From an uncultured Spartobacteria bacterium (GTDB taxonomy: Bacteria > Verrucomicrobiota > Verrucomicrobiia > Chthoniobacterales > UBA6821): a DNA stretch of 33,200 nucleotides. Location: contig CAIKYN010000227.1 of the NCBI GenBank assembly GCA_903831635.1, positions 1 to 33,200 of the forward strand, in the 5' to 3' direction. The notes beneath the pieces are model-generated. The model saw only the letters and a program-made list of their open reading frames with translations, was not told the origin of the DNA and searched no databases. Both the position numbers and the translations under genes were made by a program. Shown here piece after piece: positions 27,707-33,200 of the stretch (its first letter is position 1; each line of letters opens with the position of its first letter).

Positions 27707-28608
27707 GATTCCCGAATCCTCCGGTCAAGCAAGCGGTAGGAAAGATCCACCAGCAGGTTGAAGATCATCAAGAGTACGCAGTAGACGATGACCACTCCAC
27801 CGAGCAAGAAGCCGTCACGGTTAAGGATCGAATTGACAAAGAATCCTCCTGCTCCGGGAATGTGAAAGATCGTCTCCACAACAATGGACCCTGTGAGGAG
27901 GTTGGCCGCTAGGGGGGCAAGATAGGAAATTACCGGCAAGATCGCCACGCGGAGAGCGTGGCGGTAGACCACCGAGCGTTCGGAGAGGCCCTTTGCCCGA
28001 GCCGTGCGAACGAAATCCTCTGCTAGTGTCTCCCTCAGGCTGTCATGGAGCAGCCGTGCGATCACTGCTGCGTAGGGAATCGCCAGCGTCACGGATGGCA
28101 GAATGAGCTGAAGCGGGGTACCCCAGCCACCGACGGGAAGCCAAGCCAGCTTGATCGCAAAGATCAGGATGAGGAGAGGTCCTAGTACAAAGGAGGGGAG
28201 GGAAATTGCCAGCAGCGTCAGTGCAAGGGCTCCCGTTTCTGAAAATGTTCCCGGTCGCGCCGCCGCAAAGGCACCCAACCAGACGCCGATGGTGACGGCA
28301 ATCAGTAGTGCCGTGGCACCGAGAGTCAAGGTAACAGGGAGTGTCTGGGCAAGGATCTCGTTGACCGAGCGGTTGCGGTACTTCGTCGAAAGACGGAGAT
28401 CTCCATGGATCAGATCCTTGAGATAACCGCCATATTGAACCAGAAGCGGACCATCTAGCTTGTACTTTGCCAGAAGCTGCTTCTCGATGGCTTCCGGGAT
28501 CTTCCGCTCCGAATCAAAGGGCCCTCCCGGAGAAAGACGTATCAGAAAGAAAGTGATCGTCACTACGCAGAACAACACCACGGGGAGTGAAGCGAGGCGA
28601 CGAAGCAT
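27703..28608 (-). CDS. oppB: Oligopeptide ABC transporter permease (OppB-like)
   Basis: 301 aa; MLRRLASLPVVLFCVVTITFFLIRLSPGGPFD; EDFVRTARAKGLSERSVVYRHALRVAILPVIS (EAA loop). ATGA overlap with oppC. Confidence 0.92.
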   Translation of the reverse strand: MLRRLASLPVVLFCVVTITFFLIRLSPGGPFDSERKIPEAIEKQLLAKYKLDGPLLVQYGGYLKDLIHGDLRLSTKYRNRSVNEILAQTLPVTLTLGATALLIAVTIGVWLGAFAAARPGTFSETGALALTLLAISLPSFVLGPLLILIFAIKLAWLPVGGWGTPLQLILPSVTLAIPYAAVIARLLHDSLRETLAEDFVRTARAKGLSERSVVYRHALRVAILPVISYLAPLAANLLTGSIVVETIFHIPGAGGFFVNSILNRDGFLLGGVVIVYCVLLMIFNLLVDLSYRLLDRRIRES

Positions 28609-28648
28609 GATGCCGAAAGGATGAAGGCAGAATGATGAATTATGAAGG

Positions 28649-28685
28649 AAAAGCCGTTTGATGAATCAAATCACCAAACGGCTTT
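28649..28685 (-). terminator. Rho-independent-like terminator downstream of tpiA
   Basis: Perfect 11-bp inverted repeat AAAGCCGTTTG (28650-28660) / CAAACGGCTTT (28675-28685); on the minus strand followed by TTTTCC. Confidence 0.65.
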
Positions 28686-28726
28686 AAGTCATCCAGCCCT
28701 GAGGCTTTGCGCGAAAAACTAACTAT

Positions 28727-29503
28727 TTATTCCGTAGGAACGGCCGCGGTCACAATCTCTGCAAAGCTGCGGGGGTCGAGGCTAGCACCCCCCACCAGGG
28801 CGCCGTCGATATCGGGCTGGGAGAGGAGTTCGCGGGCATTATCCGCGGTCACGCTTCCCCCGTAGAGAATGCGTGTCTTGTCGGCAATTTCAGCTCCTGC
28901 CGTAGTCTTTAGATAGTCGCGGATGAAGAGATGAGCCTCCTGAGCCTGAGCAGGAGTGGCAGTGAGTCCCGTGCCAATTGCCCAGACGGGCTCGTAAGCG
29001 ATCACAACCTCCTCAAGCTGTTCCGTGGTCAGTGCTTTCAGCGCCCCTTGAAGCTGAGCTTCAAGTATAGCTTTTTCCTGACCAGCCTGTCGCTCCTCAA
29101 GTGTCTCACCAATACAGAGGATGGGTCGAAGCTCGGAATTAAGAGCGGTTACGACCTTTCGGTGCACGAGCTCATCGGTCTCTCCGAAGAGGCGGCGGCG
29201 TTCGCTATGACCTACCAGTACGAAGCGTACGAAGAGATCGCGCAGCATCGCCGCGGAGATCTCGCCGGTGTAGGCCCCCTTGGCCTCCGGGGACATGTTC
29301 TGCGCGCCCAGTCGGATCTTCTGGGAGCCCCCCAAGATCTCCGAGGCCTTGGCGAGGGCCGTGAAGGGGGGGATGATGGCGATATCGACATTGTTGACCT
29401 TTTCAGTCTCTTGACGAAAGACCTCCAGATAGGGAGCGACCTCCGAGGCGGTCATGTTCATCTTCCAGTTACCTGCAACGAATTTCTTGCGTGGGAGTGC
29501 CAT
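28727..29503 (-). CDS. tpiA: Triosephosphate isomerase
   Basis: 258 aa; FVAGNWKMNMT, LVGHSERRRLFGE, VIAYEPVWAIGTG, ILYGGSVTADNA. Confidence 0.98.
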   Translation of the reverse strand: MALPRKKFVAGNWKMNMTASEVAPYLEVFRQETEKVNNVDIAIIPPFTALAKASEILGGSQKIRLGAQNMSPEAKGAYTGEISAAMLRDLFVRFVLVGHSERRRLFGETDELVHRKVVTALNSELRPILCIGETLEERQAGQEKAILEAQLQGALKALTTEQLEEVVIAYEPVWAIGTGLTATPAQAQEAHLFIRDYLKTTAGAEIADKTRILYGGSVTADNARELLSQPDIDGALVGGASLDPRSFAEIVTAAVPTE

Positions 29504-29517
29504 AGTAATTCGTGAGA

Positions 29518-30765
29518 TTAGGCCTTCTCGTCGAGTGAGGCAACTCCGGGAAGAGTCTTCCCTTCGAGGAGCTCCAGGGATGCACCGCCACCCGTGGAGG
29601 CATGGGTGACCTTGTCGATGACGCCGAATTTCTTGGCGGCTGTCGCCGTGTCACCTCCACCGACGATGGTGATGGCCCCTGCAGCTGTGGCAGCAGCGAC
29701 GGCCTCAGCCATGGACTTGGTTCCCTCGGCGAAGATGTCGAACTCGAAGACGCCGCAGGGGCCGTTCCAGACGATGGTCTTCGCGGAGGCGATGACCTTG
29801 GCAAAAAGCTCGCGGGTCTTTGGACCGCAATCGAATCCCTCCCAGCCATCAGAGATTCCGCTCTCAACGGTGGCCGTGCCGGTGTTGGCTGTTGGGGAGA
29901 AGGCATCTCCAGTGATGAAGTCAACGGGGAGGTGGATACGGACACCCTTCTCCTTCGCCTTGGCAATGAGTTCTGCCACGATCTCGGCACCGGCCGGATC
30001 ATAGAGGCTGTTACCGATCTGCATGCCATTGAGGACTTTCAGGAAGGTGTAGGCCATCCCTCCGCCGATGATGATGTCGTCAGCCTTCTCAACGAGGTTT
30101 CGGATAAGGGGGATCTTGTCGGCGATCTTGGCGCCGCCGAGGATCGCAAGCAGGGGGCGCTGAGGATTCTCAAGGACGGCTGCGAATGCGGCCAGTTCCT
30201 TCTCGACCAGGAAGCCGGCCACCTTGTCAGGAAGATCAACTCCAGTGACGCTGGAGTGTGCGCGGTGGGAGGTCCCGAACGCGTCGTTCACATAGACGTC
30301 AGCCAGTTTGCTAAGGCTGGCGCGGAAGGTGGCGACCTTGGCCGGATCAGCTTTTACGCTATTCCCCTCTGCATTCTTCGCCTTGCCCTCCTCCTCAATG
30401 TGGAAGCGGACGTTCTCGAGCAGGATGACTTCACCTGGTTTGAGTGCAGCGCACGCGGCCTCGACCTCGGATCCGACGCAATCGTTCAGGAAAGTCACGG
30501 GACGACAAAGGAGCTCCTGGAGCTTTTCGGCAACAGGCTTGAGGGTGTACTTGGCGACACGCTCACCATTCGGGCGTCCGAGATGGCTGGCAAGAACGAC
30601 GGAGGCTCCCTGATCCAGAGCATGCTGGATGGTGGGCAATGCCGCGGTGATGCGCTGCGTATTGGTGATTTCGCCGGTCTGCTTGTCCTGAGGGACATTG
30701 AAGTCGACGCGGATGAAGACGCGTTTGCCGGCGAGGGAGAGGTCCTTGATTGTTTTTTTAGCCAT
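29518..30765 (-). CDS. pgk: Phosphoglycerate kinase
   Basis: 415 aa; [55 protein letters not shown]. Confidence 0.98.
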   Translation of the reverse strand: MAKKTIKDLSLAGKRVFIRVDFNVPQDKQTGEITNTQRITAALPTIQHALDQGASVVLASHLGRPNGERVAKYTLKPVAEKLQELLCRPVTFLNDCVGSEVEAACAALKPGEVILLENVRFHIEEEGKAKNAEGNSVKADPAKVATFRASLSKLADVYVNDAFGTSHRAHSSVTGVDLPDKVAGFLVEKELAAFAAVLENPQRPLLAILGGAKIADKIPLIRNLVEKADDIIIGGGMAYTFLKVLNGMQIGNSLYDPAGAEIVAELIAKAKEKGVRIHLPVDFITGDAFSPTANTGTATVESGISDGWEGFDCGPKTRELFAKVIASAKTIVWNGPCGVFEFDIFAEGTKSMAEAVAAATAAGAITIVGGGDTATAAKKFGVIDKVTHASTGGGASLELLEGKTLPGVASLDEKA

Positions 30766-30802
30766 GGTGATTGGGAAGTTGGAATGTGTTGGTGAAAAGA
30801 AA

Positions 30803-30844
30803 GAGGGCAGGAAAGTCAGGAATGCACCTGCTTTACCTGCCCTC
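30803..30844 (-). terminator. Strong hairpin terminator between gap and pgk
   Basis: GAGGGCAGG (30803-30811) / CCTGCCCTC (30836-30844) perfect 9-bp outer stem, plus inner AAAG/CTTT and CAGG/CCTG stems; minus strand continues TTTCTTTTC. Confidence 0.75.
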
Positions 30845-30861
30845 GAGAGTGATCTTAGTTT

Positions 30862-31926
<1,065 letters not shown>

Positions 31927-31954
31927 TCAGGGGTCGCACGGAGTTTGAAACTAT

Positions 31955-31977
31955 TAAAAAGACGGGGCTTCTCCGTC
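31955..31977 (-). terminator. Rho-independent terminator downstream of aroK
   Basis: Minus strand GACGGAGAAGCCCCGTC followed by TTTTT; 7-bp stem (one G-U) with a 3-nt loop. Confidence 0.75.
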
Positions 31978-32001
31978 AATTTTAAACGGATGAGGTGGCG
32001 T

Positions 32002-32547
32002 TTATGAAGCTTCGGTGGAGACTTTTGGAATCCCACCTAGGGCAAGCACTCGGATAATTTCATCCACGGTCTGTTCGTGGGGAAGTCCCGTGGCATCGAC
32101 TTGAATGTCAGCCGTTGCTTCGTAAATAGGAATGCGCGATTCAAGAAGTGCATTAAAGGTGCTGCGGGGATTCTCCACGTCGAGGAGAGGGCGTTTGCGA
32201 TTTCGGCTTGCACGCTCAAAGAGTGTCTCCGGATCGGCATGCAGCCAGACAATCCTTCCGATTCGATGAAGAAGAGCCCTGTTCTCTTCGCGCAGGATGG
32301 CGCCGCCACCTGTTGCGAGAACGATGTTCTGAGCTTCGACTAGATCCCGAAGCTCTGCGGACTCACGCTCCCGAAAGCGCTCTTCTCCTTCGTTCGCAAA
32401 GAGATCACTGATGCTGGTGCCTTGGGCTCGTGCAATAATCAGGTCGTCGCTGTCGAGAAACTCGTGACTGAGCCGTTTCGCCAACCGTCGACCGATGCTA
32501 CTCTTCCCACAGCCCATGAAGCCGATGAGGACGATATTGGAATTCAT
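32002..32547 (-). CDS. aroK: Shikimate kinase
   Basis: 181 aa; IVLIGFMGCGKSSIGRRLAKRL (P-loop), FLDSDDLI, VLATGGGAIL. Confidence 0.95.
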   Translation of the reverse strand: MNSNIVLIGFMGCGKSSIGRRLAKRLSHEFLDSDDLIIARAQGTSISDLFANEGEERFRERESAELRDLVEAQNIVLATGGGAILREENRALLHRIGRIVWLHADPETLFERASRNRKRPLLDVENPRSTFNALLESRIPIYEATADIQVDATGLPHEQTVDEIIRVLALGGIPKVSTEAS

Positions 32548-32648
32548 GCCGTTAGCCTACTCGTGATCGCAAAAAAGAACACCCTCGAACATGCTGTTGG
32601 CCGTCGAAGCGGATTGATTGAATCTGGCGTGGTGAATAGACTCAATGG

Positions 32649-33200
32649 ATGAGTTCCAAAAAAACGAAGTCATCCCAACCCACGACGAAATCGAAGTCTG
32701 CGAGTAAGGCTACAATTGCTGCTCCCTTGGTAGGGGTTGTCATGGGAAGTAAGAGCGACTGGGAGACGATGGGACATGCCGTGGCGCTGCTGGAGGAGTT
32801 CGGGGTTCCCTGCGAATACCGGGTCGTTTCCGCACACCGGATGCCCGATGTCATGGCCACTTATGCCAAGGAGGCTGAGGCGAGGGGACTGCATGCAATC
32901 ATTGCCGGGGCTGGCGGAGCTGCCCACTTGCCGGGAATGATTGCTGCCCAGACGACCGTGCCTGTCCTTGGGGTCCCGGTGAAGAGCCGCACCATGGAGG
33001 GATTTGACTCCCTGCTCTCGATTGTCCAGATGCCAGCCGGGATTCCCGTCGCCACATTCGCCATAGGCGAGGCGGGGGCTAAGAATGCTGCCTTGTTTGC
33101 GATCGCCCAGTTGGCCCTGCTCCATGAGGGGCTTGCTAGCAAACTTGCCACTTTTCGGAAAATCCAGACGAAGGCAGCCAGTGACAGTGTTCTGGAGCCT
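32649..33200 (+). CDS. purE: N5-carboxyaminoimidazole ribonucleotide mutase (PurE), 3' end beyond the window
   Basis: Not in the supplied track (no stop in the window). Hand translation from ATG 32649: [69 protein letters not shown]...[74 protein letters not shown]. Confidence 0.95.
   Translation, partial: MSSKKTKSSQPTTKSKSASKATIAAPLVGVVMGSKSDWETMGHAVALLEEFGVPCEYRVVSAHRMPDVMATYAKEAEARGLHAIIAGAGGAAHLPGMIAAQTTVPVLGVPVKSRTMEGFDSLLSIVQMPAGIPVATFAIGEAGAKNAALFAIAQLALLHEGLASKLATFRKIQTKAASDSVLEP

Noticed and set aside
29602-30795. 397-aa plus-strand ORF covering nearly all of pgk
   Set aside because: Antisense shadow of a clear pgk gene; the translation is low-complexity Gly/Asp/Leu-rich with no recognisable family, typical of codon-bias artefacts.
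32649-33200. Considered whether the PurE-like ORF is LarB, given larC in the window
   Set aside because: The GSKSDWETM...SAHRMPD motifs are those of PurE and the ORF lacks the N-terminal LarB region.

Overview
The window is a gene-dense bacterial chromosome segment, probably Verrucomicrobiota (an inference from gene content and style, not tested). Left to right it holds: a kelch/sodium:solute symporter fusion running off the left edge and absent from the ORF track; a GDSL esterase; an alpha/beta-hydrolase esterase; a nitroreductase; two lipoprotein GH1 glycosidases flanking an uncharacterised secreted protein; and a translationally coupled run of GH1, 2-hydroxyacid dehydrogenase, OppA-like protein and SDR. 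These are followed by a polyprenyl synthase, RadC, LpxA, LarC, speA-gcvT-gcvH-gcvP, a tRNA-Val(UAC), a very large secreted cyclophilin with Ig-like repeats, a CCA-adding enzyme, OppC/OppB, tpiA-pgk, gap and aroK. A purE truncated by the right edge is also missing from the track. Most of this is housekeeping. I saw no CRISPR array, no complete mobile element and no recognisable defence system. The best leads are a multi-hairpin palindromic element between radC and lpxA, the cyclophilin/Ig-repeat protein, the kelch-symporter fusion, the lipoprotein GH1 pair with its unknown partner, and a shared heptamer-based element starting exactly at two unrelated stop codons.
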